From assembly GCA_050084985.1 (NCBI GenBank), contig JBITNC010000002.1, forward strand, positions 12,400,001-12,464,000: DNA of 64,000 nucleotides, given 5' to 3'. This document shows, one piece after another, positions 11,430 to 20,499 of the stretch (its first letter is position 1; the number at the start of each line of letters is the position of its first letter). The translations under genes and the position numbers were made by a program. The notes under the pieces were generated by a model, which saw only the letters and a program-made list of their open reading frames with translations, did no database searches and was not told the DNA's origin. The DNA comes from Nageia nagi. Taxonomy: Eukaryota > Pinophyta.

Positions 11430-11767
11430 CGTACTTTTAAGACGTCACGAGTGCTGCCATTGACATCGATGCCAAAAATGTAGAACTACGGTGGCGATTT
11501 ATCACTGGTTTGTCGGTAATAGCTTTACATTTTCAATGAACGAATTTTAAGTCCTAAAGTTTCGGCTTTACAAGCATATCTGACTCAAATTACTTTAGAC
11601 TTTTACCGCTTGTCGAAATCATCGTGGATTTTCTTTCCTTGAATGACGCATTCAAGATCTTATCAATCGCATTTGCAAGCCAATTCCACCATACCTTATC
11701 AACCCAAACAAATCAAGGAATGTCTTCCTGATGATTATATATACGAGAGGTTTCCTCTTGAAATATC
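11430..11767 (+). promoter_or_regulatory. Promoter-like region upstream of the foldback RNA
   Basis: A GACGTCAC element lies near 11442, a CCAAT box at 11680-11684 and a TATATATA box at 11736-11743. Spacing between CCAAT and TATA (about 55 bases) is normal for a plant RNA polymerase II promoter. The predicted start would be near 11768, about 75 bases before the foldback at 11840. The region is less AT-rich than its surroundings. Function is inferred from layout only. Confidence 0.45.
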
Positions 11768-11839
11768 CATCACAGCTTCACCGGGCCAATCATGGCCTGC
11801 AGGCAATGGGTGGGATTTGTTTAACGAGAGGCGCAGTAA

Positions 11840-11972
11840 GGCACTTGCTAGAATCTGAACCAGAAGAGAGAGAGCACCTCCAGTTAACTTCCATTAACGA
11901 TGGAGTGTTGTTGTATCGCATGGGAGCATAGGAGGTGCTCTCTCTCTTCCTGTTTAGCGTCTGGCATTGGGA
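11840..11972 (+). ncRNA. miR156/miR529-like microRNA precursor foldback
   Basis: A perfect 19-bp inverted repeat pairs 11863-11881 with 11931-11949 around a 49-base loop. Pairing continues outward with mismatches for about 20 more bases, giving a plant pre-miRNA-like stem. The 5' arm reads AGAAGAGAGAGAGCACCTCC (11862-11881). As I recall the families, its first 16 bases match the miR529 consensus and it is close to miR156/157, which repress SPL transcription factors. The 3' arm GTGCTCTCTCTCTTC resembles the SPL target site, as the star strand of such a gene should. A CCAAT/TATA promoter lies just upstream. The miR156 5' start (TGACAGAAG) is altered to TGAACCAGAAG, so it fits miR529 better. It could be a divergent or dying member. 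No expression evidence is available. Confidence 0.55.
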
Positions 11973-12084
11973 AGATCGACCATCAATAGCATTACATGAT
12001 ATCAATATCTATTTTTCCGTATGTTTCAGTTATTCCTATAGATCTCTCATGTTTGTGATAAACTAAGGAATTTCGATGTAGAAG

Positions 12085-12252
12085 ATGTTAACAAAATTCC
12101 GTCTCCACATTCTTATTGCAGGTCTGTCATTCTTCTGTCTTCACATTCTTATTGCAGGCCTGTCCTTATGCGAGAAGCAAATGCCTATACAAGAGCAGGA
12201 TTTGCAACAAAGAGTTTCACTACGACAAGTAAGGATAAGGGACTCCAATTAA
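12085..12252 (+). CDS. Hypothetical 55-residue protein with hydrophobic N-terminus
   Basis: ATG at 12085 opens 55 codons to TAA at 12250-12252. The first ~29 residues (MLTKFRLHILIAGLSFFCL...) look like a signal peptide or membrane anchor; the remainder is short and hydrophilic. A 24-base stretch (CCACATTCTTATTGCAGGTC-like) is directly repeated, so residues HILIAGLS occur twice. CAA followed by GTAAGG near the end of the frame is a good splice-donor match, so it might be a first exon. It begins about 110 bases after the foldback RNA and could lie in the same transcript. No family is recognised; chance is quite possible. Confidence 0.3.
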   Translation: MLTKFRLHILIAGLSFFCLHILIAGLSLCEKQMPIQEQDLQQRVSLRQVRIRDSN

Positions 12253-12550
12253 AGAATAATGGATGTTTGTCCTAGAGTTTGCTGATATGATCCTAATTAG
12301 CTCTTAATAAATATTGGTACAATAATATTTAAAAAAATATATCTAAAATTATATTAACTATGCATTTATCCAGCTTTACAATATATATCTCTTCTGCTTA
12401 TTTTCAAAACGTTCACAAGAATAAAATATAATTTTAAATTCCAAAACATATCTATATGTGTATATAGCCAAATCTAATAGTCATAATTCTACGATGACAT
12501 TTGTGTATTATCTCTGTACTGTTGCTGGCAGAAGAAACAATAGTTGTAGC
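12253..12550. other. AT-rich spacer, nothing recognised
   Basis: No coding frame or repeat is evident between the short ORF and the coding-like remnant. Confidence 0.35.
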
Positions 12551-12845
12551 ATCGCCATGGATAGGGTATGAATTGTTAGAAGTAACAGCAACAGAGACAT
12601 AGTCAGACATTCTCCTTCGCTTCCTGCGTGTTCCTCTTCTCAGGTCTTCAAACTCCTAGTCCCCATGGTAGGAAGGTGACCAATGTTTCTTATGTTGCGG
12701 TTAGTTTCACTATTTTCTGGATTATTGTCATCCTGCTCTCCAGATCTGAGAGTTTCTTTGCTTTCTGCATTATGGGAACCGTTTTCTGCATTATTGCTAC
12801 CTTGCTCTCCAAATTGGAACCATTTTCGTTTAAGTTAACTAAATT
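12550..12845 (-). pseudogene. Unrecognised hydrophilic coding remnant
   Basis: On the minus strand one frame is open for about 65 codons (roughly 12840 to 12645) with a low-complexity acidic text: GEQGSNNAENGSHNAESKET is followed by a second GEQ-x-NN-PENSETN unit. After a TGA, another frame continues with RGTRRKRRRMSDYVSVAV. Acidic linkers followed by a basic R-rich stretch and xDYV are typical between integrase and RT in Ty1/copia pol, so a copia scrap is one reading. A host-gene fragment is the alternative. The open frame on the plus strand here is probably its shadow. Confidence 0.25.
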
Positions 12846-12914
12846 TTTCCCTCGAAAACGTTTCAGTCTTCTGTTAGTCCTCTGTGTAGCCAAGGAAGGT
12901 CGTTGGGAGACGCG

Positions 12915-13060
12915 TTAAAGCAATTGCTGGAATCTGAACCAGAAGAAGGAGAACCGCAATCAACTTCCATTAACGATGGGGCGTGTTCGAATCGCATGGG
13001 AGAAGAGGTGAGAGGGGGTTCCCTCTCTCTTCTAGTTTAGCATACGCGGAAAGCGACCAC
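12915..13060 (+). ncRNA. Diverged second copy of the miR156/529-like foldback
   Basis: Sequence from about 12925 to 13085 is homologous to 11845-12000 (shared CTTCCATTAACGATGG, ATCGCATGGGAG, ATAGCATTACATGATAT). The 5' arm CCAGAAGAAGGAGAACC (12939-12955) can still pair with GGTTCCCTCTCTCTTCT (13018-13033), with a two-base deletion causing bulges. The putative mature region has changed more than the loop, and no TATA box lies near. It is most likely a tandem-duplicated, decaying paralogue. Confidence 0.35.
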
Positions 13061-13161
13061 CAATAGCATTACATGATATTAATTAAGAAATTCAAAATCA
13101 ATCATTCAAATTTAGCTATTTGTTCATAAAAACATTCCCTTACATGTTTGGATAGATGAAA

Positions 13162-13523
13162 TGCTACCGCATTCCAGAAATGCTACAATGTTCTAGAAAC
13201 GCGACCATGTTTCTATTATGGTAGTTTTTTCAGTTTATTATAAACTTCATTTTGATTTTTAGTTATTTCTATTACTTAGTTGTAATAAGTTCTTGGAAAG
13301 ATCTAGAACATCTTAGCAGTATAAACATGTTATTTATTTATGTTGTAAGGTTGTATTATAGTGAGATTCATAAGATCTATGTTTAGAACATCTTGTGAAC
13401 TATTTGATGTAATGACATTCTCCATTAATGTATGAATAAAATTTCATATTTAATTTCTTATTTGTATTATTCATTCAAATGTATGAATGTATGTCTGTAT
13501 TTTCTTTGTTTACATTAACTTCA
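13162..13523 (+). repeat. Probable 5' LTR of element 2
   Basis: Sequence directly before the PBS, starting TGCTACCGC and ending TTCA. With no second LTR to compare, the left border is a guess. Confidence 0.4.
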
Positions 13524-13525
13524 TT

Positions 13526-13536
13526 TGGTATCAAAG
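13526..13536 (+). promoter_or_regulatory. Primer-binding site of element 2
   Basis: TGGTATCAAAG, one base off the tRNA-iMet-complementary TGGTATCAGAG, lies about 110 bases before the gag start. Confidence 0.7.
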
Positions 13537-13633
13537 AAGAAAGATTATTTTATGGGTTTCACAAGCCTATGGACTTTCCTGGGATTGTTATTAAATTTTT
13601 TAAAAAGACTAGTTCTTATTGTGGAATGCTCTC

Positions 13634-15950
13634 ATGGCCAGCAATAGAAATTCACTTCCAATCTCTGAATTTGATGGCTTATAATATGAGTTATAGAGAA
13701 TCTAAATGATGATTTTTCTAGAATAAAAGTATTTATTAGACATTAAAGAGGATGGATACAATGAGCTTGCTAATTGGAACATTTTGGCTGAAGATGCTAG
13801 GAAGACCATGAAGGAGAATAAGAAAAATAAAGTAATGAAAATAATGGTGGATAAGGTAGAGACCAAGACTGAGACTCAAGAGGAAGAGGTAGAGAAGGAA
13901 GAAGAGGCTCTTTTGGAAGAGGAAGAGGTAAAAATAAGATTAAAGACAATGATCATTAAGTATACAATACTAGAGGTGGACCCAATGCTATAGGAAGAGG
14001 ATGACATTAAAGAAATGTGAAATGATATCATTACAATAAATTTAATCATGATGAGAAGGAATGCAAGATGAAACAAGAATCAAATAAGTGTAGCTCGATA
14101 AATTATGGAGAGGAAGAGTTCTATGAAGAAAAGGTTATGTTCCTTTCCTATGATAAACATAAAAACTTCACAAATGAAACTTGGATCCATGATAGTGTAT
14201 GAACAAACCATATTAATGGTAAGAAGACTTTTCTTTTAACCCTTGATCATTATTATAAATCAAGTATAAGGCTTGGGGATGAGAAATGAAAGTAATGGAA
14301 ACAATGGTGGAGAAGATAGAGGCCAAAGTAAAGGCTCAAGAGGAAGAGGTAAAGAAGAGAAAGGAGGAAGAATAGGAAGAGGAAAAAATCAGAGTTAAGA
14401 TAGTGACAAAGTGTACAATGCTAGAGGTCGATCCAATACTAGAGGAAGAAGATATAAAAGAAATATGCAATGCTATCATTGCAATAAATTTAGCCACTAT
14501 AAGTAAAAATTTAAGTTGATTTAAAAAGCCTCAAATGGTGGTAGATTGGTAAATTATGAAGAGGAATATTTTTATGAAGAATAAGCCTTATTCCTTTCCT
14601 ATGATAAACCTGAGAACTTCTCAAATAAAACTTGGATCCTTAATAGTGGATACATAAACTACATGATTGGTAAGAAGACTTTATTTCATCTCTTGATCAT
14701 TCCTATAAATCAAGTATAAAGGTTGGGAATGATAAAAGCTTGAAGGTGGTAGAAAATAGGGATATGGAAGTTCCTACAAGAAGAGGTAAAATGGAGATAA
14801 AAAATATTTATCATACACCAGATTAGCATTCTTTGTTAAGTATTGTACAAATGCTTGAGAATAATTATAAACTTATGTTTGAAGATAAGATGTGTAAAAT
14901 CTATAATAATAATAATGGTGAATGGTTGGTAATGACTATGAAAATGAAAACAAATAGGTTCTTTCCATTGAGGTTTATTTAGCAAGGGTGAGGCCTTGGT
15001 TGTAGTGGCATTGAAGGTAAGGACAAGCTTTGGCAGCTTAGATTTGGGCACTTAATTTTTAATATTTTTAAATTGCTTTCACCTTTTATTTATGGTCTAC
15101 CAAAGGTTAAAGATACAAAGACATGTGTGAAGGTTGTGCTTTGGGAAAGAAATCTAGTAGCAAATTTCTAAAGGGTGAAGCATGGAGGAACCAATATCCA
15201 CTTCAATTGATACATAATGATATTTGTGGATCAACACAAATTTAAGTTTGACTAGATCTTCTTACTTCCTTACCTTCATTGAAGGATGTGTTTCCCAATT
15301 TTCTTCATTAAGCATAAAGATGAGGCATTTAAATGCTTCAAGGAATTCAAGAATTTTGTTAAAAATAAAACTAGAGGAGCCATCAAATGCCTAAGGAATG
15401 ATAGAGGAGGTGAGTTCTATTCTAATAATTTTTTTTAATATTGTAGATATTTTAACATAAAAAGGAAAATGAATTCTCCTTACATACCCTAACAAAATGG
15501 GGTCGCTGAAAAGGAAAATATAACATTTGTGGAAATGGCGAGATGTATTTTGCAAACTAAAAAATTAATTAACTCTTATTGAGATAAATATATAAACATT
15601 ATTATGTATATTATTAATATAATTTCAATAAGAAGTTTAGAGAACTTAACTCCTTATGAAGCTTTGTCTAAATAGAAACCAAATGTGAATAATTTCAAGG
15701 CGTTTGGTTGTATCACCTATGTTCATATCAATGATGAAAATAGATGTAAAATGTTACCCTTGTATATTCATTGACTATTATTAACCTTATATTGTTTATA
15801 AATTTATAACCCCAAATATTACAAAATAATTATGTCAAGGGATGCAATTTTGATGAAGGATGAGTCTGGGGACATCCAAAATTGCTTATTTATGGTGGTG
15901 GATTTGAAGTGAATGTTACAAATTCTCAAAATAGTTTGCAACCCCACCAT
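13634..15950 (+). pseudogene. Decayed copia gag-pol of element 2
   Basis: Start at 13634 (MASNRNSLPISEFDG, a typical copia gag N-terminus). An Arg/Gly-rich tract (GRGRG repeats, 13870-13930) and a CCHC-like region follow. Protease/pre-integrase text (NETWIHDS near 14180; again 14630) and a pre-integrase finger (CEGCALGKKSS near 15125) come next. Integrase core shows PLQLIHNDICGS (15200), DRGGEFYSNN (15400) and QNGVAEKEN (15495). A long linker ends near 16130. There are many stops and at least four frame changes. No RT is present. The acidic EEEVEKEEE-rich open frame at 13784-13993 is the shadow of the Arg/Gly tract. Confidence 0.75.
13800..14710 (+). repeat. Internal direct duplication within element 2 gag
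   Basis: About 13808-14285 and 14287-14705 are diverged copies of the same gag C-terminus/protease block. Shared landmarks in order are GGAAGAGG purine runs, CTAGAGGT.GA.CCAAT, ATTATG.AGAGGAA, TTCCTTTCCTATGATAAAC, AACTTGGATCC and GGTAAGAAGACTTT. The unit is about 450-490 bp. Confidence 0.75.
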
Positions 15951-16140
15951 GTCTCAAAAAATATTGTGCAACCAAACTATATTTTGTAGAATAATATCTA
16001 GCCCAACTATTGTTCTCCACATTAAGTGGAGTCTTCAAATCCACCTACAAGTTCAAGAATAAGTACTACATGCACTTCTTAAAGTTCTCCAAGTCCCTCT
16101 CTACTTGAAAATATGAGTTAGTGAAAAAAAGGTAAAAGAC

Positions 16141-16930
16141 TTCTTTAAATGCCATCCTTATTAAATTATATATATAGGAAAGTCTAAAACTTAAAGGATG
16201 GTCAATATCATTGTTTTGTTGCATTTGTAATGTGAAATATTTTAAATTTGTATGAGGATATCATTGTAGAAAAAATAATTTGTGTATATTTACTATTATG
16301 ATATAAAGTTATTATTATTATTACTTTGATTAATGGGTAAACATATTAATAAAAAATAATGACTTTTTAAAGGAATTCAAAAATCTTTTACAAACCAAAA
16401 TTGGTCTTAATGATAATAGTATACTAAAGCAACATAGAAGATCAAAGTAAAGTAGTTAAAAATTGTTATACAGTATCAAATGATGAACTAAAGCCATACA
16501 TACATAGGAAAGAAAACATAATTATTCATATAAATCCTTAAGGAAAATAATTTATAAGAAAAAAGTATCTCCTACATTGATAGTGGCTTAGTAGAGAAAA
16601 TTATGAGTATTAAATGAACCTTCATGCAATTTGATATTAGATCCTTATTTTACTACATTCTTATGTTCAATCAAAATTAAAAGATATCCTTCTATAACCA
16701 AACTTGAAAAACTCTACATACATTCATTTTATTACTAGCTAAATCTTTGTGGATTTGAGTGGTAGTCCTTCAAACATTACATTTGGATTTGCTTGGCTAA
16801 TGAGTACCTACACTAACATTCTATTATAAAGCTTATAACTTTGTGGTATTCTTGTGACATGTTGTGGTAGTTATTGAAATATTGCATTTGGCTTTATGTG
16901 CCTAATGAGGGCTCTAATAACATCTTATGA
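16141..16930. other. AT-rich spacer with a short direct repeat
   Basis: GTGGTAGT...CATTTGG.TT...CTAATGAG occurs twice about 113 bases apart (16760-16820 and 16873-16935). It may be the 3' tail of the LINE that starts to the right. Nothing else is recognised. Confidence 0.4.
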
Positions 16931-16939
16931 AGAGTCCTC

Positions 16940-18962
16940 CTAACTTGTCTTCATCTCTCACTTTTTTGATAGGTCTTCCTTTTTCTTCAACTATTATGAG
17001 AAGAAGATAGGGGAAATAGGATCCCCTTCTCTTAACCTCTTATTTGATGCAAAAAAACCAACTACCTCTCCATTCACTAACATTGAGAATTTTGGCATAG
17101 AAATAAATTCTTTAATCCATTGTCTCTATTTTGGTGAGAAGCCAAAGTTTACAAGTATATGATATAAAAACACCAATTTACCCTATCATAATCTTTCTCC
17201 ATATCCAACTTTAATAGAATTGTATCTTACTTTTTACAATGGATATAATGCAGTACCTCATGTGTTAATTAAATTCCATCCATGATTTGTCTTCCTTGTA
17301 TAGATACATCTTATTTTGATGAAATTAGATAATTTGGTAGTACATGCTTTAGTCATTCAACTAGGATTTTGATAATTAGCTTGTAAATTATATTGCACAA
17401 ACCAATTTTCCTAAAGTCTTTAAAATCTCTTGCTTATTATATTTTTGAGATCAATTCCAAGAATGTTATCCTCCATTATTTTCTAATTTTAGCTTTTCTA
17501 AGTAATTCTTATTCTTATTTGATTCTATCTTTACCCAAAATTTCCTAATTCTATTGGAAGAATCCTAATAGTAAATTATTTGGGTTTGGATACTTATCCT
17601 TGTTCAATTAGAACATGACACTCTCGATCTCATATTCTTTAATATATTTTTCTAATTATTTATTTTTATTTTGGTCTACCATTTATGGTATGTAGATTAG
17701 AATTTACATTGTTAACTTTGTATTAATTGTTTGATTTTAATTTAGTGAATTCTAGAAGAAATGCACTTCTTAGTTATTAATTTCCTTTTTACTATTAGTT
17801 ATGATTCCATTTTCTTTCCTCACCTCTACTATCCTAATAAAGCTTATTCTCTTCATTGTTGTCATTTTGAATAATTTAGTGTTATTTTCCATGCTACCCT
17901 TTACTTTTACCTTTAGTGTATCTCCTCCTTTCTTAATATATTGTAGTAATAAGATAAAATTTACTTTTGTTTCAACTATATTTCTTTATATCTTCATTTC
18001 AAAATAATTTCATGCTCAATTTCCTCAAGATCTTGTTGTAGGTTTTATTTTTTATTTTATTTTTTTTATTTTACCAAAAATTTATTGGTTCCATTACTTC
18101 AGTTTTCTCTTGATTTCTTTTAACTTCTTTATTAATATGTGTATATTTGTATGTTTGATATCATTTTTCCACCATTCTACTAGCCTATATTTGAGGTTAG
18201 GATTGCTCATACACATATACTTACATTTAAAAGGGACTCCTTTCTTTTGATGTGTTTTTAAAGTTAGTTATAATGGCATATGATATGAAGCCACTCTAGG
18301 TAAGAAATTAATTTATAGTTTTCAAATGCTTACAAAAATTCCATATTTGCAAGAAATTTGTCCAATCTTCTTTGAATTAGGTCATTAGTTCACTTCTTGT
18401 ATTTGACCATGTAAATTTATAACCTTTCAATTATAGATCTATCAATCATATCAAATTAATAAAAAATCATCAATATTCTATACTCATGGATAGTATTGTG
18501 TTCCCTCCCAATTTATCCTCCATATTATGAGATGAGTTTAAATAACCTCCTAATAAGCAAGCTTCCTCAAGAAGGTTTTGCCTATGACCCAATACTCTAT
18601 CTTAGAACCTCATTCTATTATGTAATAAATTTGGAGCATAGACATTAGAAAGAATAAAAGGATAATTATTATTAAGATATTTTACCTTTACAAATATACA
18701 TTTATCCAATCCAAAGGGGTTACATTGTTAATTTCCTAGGATTTTCCAACATCCAAAGTCCTCTTGGTATGATAGTTTCTCCTATTACCACTATTAATCT
18801 TTCATTCCAAATTTTATGTTTAATCTTGTAAAATTTATTTATTTGAAATTTAGTTTCGTATAGTAAAATTACATATGGTTTATATTTTCACTCTAGTTAC
18901 CTAACAACTTTTTATTTCTTGGGAAAGTTGCAACCCCAAATATTCCAACAAATGAGATTCAT
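16940..18962 (-). pseudogene. LINE ORF2 remnant: endonuclease and reverse transcriptase
   Basis: ATG at 18960-18962 opens with MNLICWNIWGCNFPKK, the first strand of the L1 AP endonuclease (xxWNxRG). Then KPYVILLYETK and, near 18600, LSNVYAPNLLHNR and LLGGYLNSSHN, matching the YAP and GDFN endonuclease motifs. The RT is visible around 17300-17150: VSIQGRQIMDGI, LTHEVLHYI, and KLDMEKDYDRVNW (consensus DxxKAYDRVxW); then a REGDP-like block near 17010. Stops are numerous. The role was target-primed reverse transcription of its own RNA. Confidence 0.75.
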
Positions 18963-19027
18963 TTAGACTTTCATGAGGTGGATTTACTACTACTTTTCTG
19001 CTAGGTGTTTATTCTATTATTTTCTTT

Positions 19028-20330
19028 TCATGTACTTCCATTATTTCCTTTCTTTCTATAATCTATCATACTTCTTGTGTTCCTAATTATTTTTATTCCA
19101 AGGTATGTTTGTTCCTTCTTATTTATTATTTTTTTAACCTTTTTCCATCCTCCATATCCTTTGTTTTGAGTTGTCTCTTCATGTTGTTGTATATTTTCAT
19201 CATCATGATTTGTTTCATCTATGTCACTTATTTTACTCTTCATCCTCTTCCATATCCCCTTCTTCCTTTGTTCCATTTCTTTGGGGTGTTCTCAATTATT
19301 CTTCATCCTCCATATTGAATTATATTTATGGCACCTAGGATGGTTTTATTTTCTTTTTGCTATTATTTTCTTTTTCTTTTTCCTCATGTTGATCTTAAAG
19401 GGCTAGAAATTTATTCTCTATTGAATTCATTATTGTAAAATATGATTTGTTCTTTCCTTGGAAATGATAATCTTCTTTTATCATGTTATCTTCTTGAGTT
19501 TTTTATTCCTTATTTATTTGTATCCTTAAGACCCTTCATTTTGAATCTGCTTCTCTTTTTCTTTTCTTTGGTCTTTATTCTCTACTCTTTATTTATCTAT
19601 CTTTAATGTGTTTTTCTCTTAGTTGTTGGTTGTTATTCCTTTGGTATCATCAGATGATATTAGTTCAAATTTCTATAGATATAACAAATTGGAAAAGCTA
19701 TTAGCTTAAGATCATAAGAAATTTCTTGAACATGCTTTCCCTTCCTATTTTTTAATGTTATTCTAATTTTTAATGGTTTTATCACATCTATATTCACATA
19801 GAATAAAGATGGGTTGTATGCTTCTTTGAATCTTGTATATTTATCCAAACATGTAAATTATCCTAAATCACTTTTAACACTTTCTATCACTTCTACAAAC
19901 CAAAATTTGAACATTAGATTTGGTAGAGTTATCGATATTGAAACTACATCCAATGACTCTTTTTTTGTCCTAAACCTCATGTACACTTATTGAAAAAACC
20001 ACTTTTCCTAAAGCACTAGGGGCAATTAAAAATACCAATTCTATATCATATTGTAGTTTAAATGTAAATAATATAAAATCACAAGGAAGGGTCTCTAGAT
20101 CTATTAATTCTTTGATTAACTAGTTGCTTTTGATTCATTCTTTAATATTATGTAGAACTAGTCTAGCTCCCATAAATTACCAATAATTTATATTTTCCTT
20201 ATAGCTTCTATATTTTTATAAGCTTCACCTGATATAATGATTTGAGACATGCCCTTATCATATTCCAAATTCTATATCTCAACTAGAATACCTAATTCTA
20301 TTCTACAAGGATCATTTTGTTTCATTCCTC
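19028..20330 (-). pseudogene. LINE ORF1 remnant with DUF4283-like domain
   Basis: Reading leftward from 20330: IIISGEAYKN, KFMGARLVLHNIKEWIKSN, a region around 19950 where VVSISITLPNLMFKFWFVEV fits the DUF4283 core, then LDKYTRFKEAY, VNIDVIKPLKIRITLKNRKG and a degraded zinc-knuckle start (FPICYIYR). This is the RNA-binding ORF1 of plant L1 elements. The C-terminal 82 codons (19276-19028) are open, lysine-rich and of low complexity. Several stops and frame changes interrupt it. Confidence 0.75.
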
Positions 20331-20457
20331 CCATAAGTTTATAGGGATCCCCTATGCTCCCCTCCCACACAAACAACATGGAGAGGTAGATAAGAAATAA
20401 TTATGTCTAACTTCTTCACATGAACCACTTGATGAGTATGTCCATTTTCATTCACTC

Positions 20458-20482
20458 TATCATCATCATCATCATCATCATT
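20458..20482 (+). repeat. (CAT)n microsatellite
   Basis: Eight or so CAT trinucleotides in a row just right of the LINE ORF1. Confidence 0.8.
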
Positions 20483-20499
20483 ATGTAATTTTGATAACA

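Larger units (their letters stand above)
13162..16140 (+). mobile_element. Plus-strand Ty1/copia relic, element 2
   Basis: A probable 5' LTR, PBS, gag, protease, pre-integrase and integrase remnants follow in order on the plus strand. RT, RNase H and a 3' LTR are missing, so the right end is lost. Stops and frameshifts are frequent throughout, and the element is old. Part of gag is duplicated (see 13800-14710). Confidence 0.75.
16930..20400 (-). mobile_element. Minus-strand LINE (L1-type non-LTR retrotransposon) relic
   Basis: ORF1 (19028-20330), an apurinic-endonuclease domain (about 18962-18450) and an RT domain (about 17480-16940) follow in L1 order on the minus strand. All are riddled with stops. 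No poly-A tail or target-site duplication was located, so both borders are approximate. The RT ends soon after its RQGDP box, so the ORF2 3' part is missing or unrecognisable. Confidence 0.8.

Noticed and set aside
11643-12005. Three 66-71 codon frames across the foldback
   Set aside because: They overlap one another on both strands and cross the inverted repeat; the RNA hairpin explains the sequence better.
13784-13993. Acidic Glu-rich 69-codon frame
   Set aside because: It is the +1 shadow of the Arg/Gly-rich gag tract of element 2, whose frame connects to the zinc-knuckle and protease remnants.
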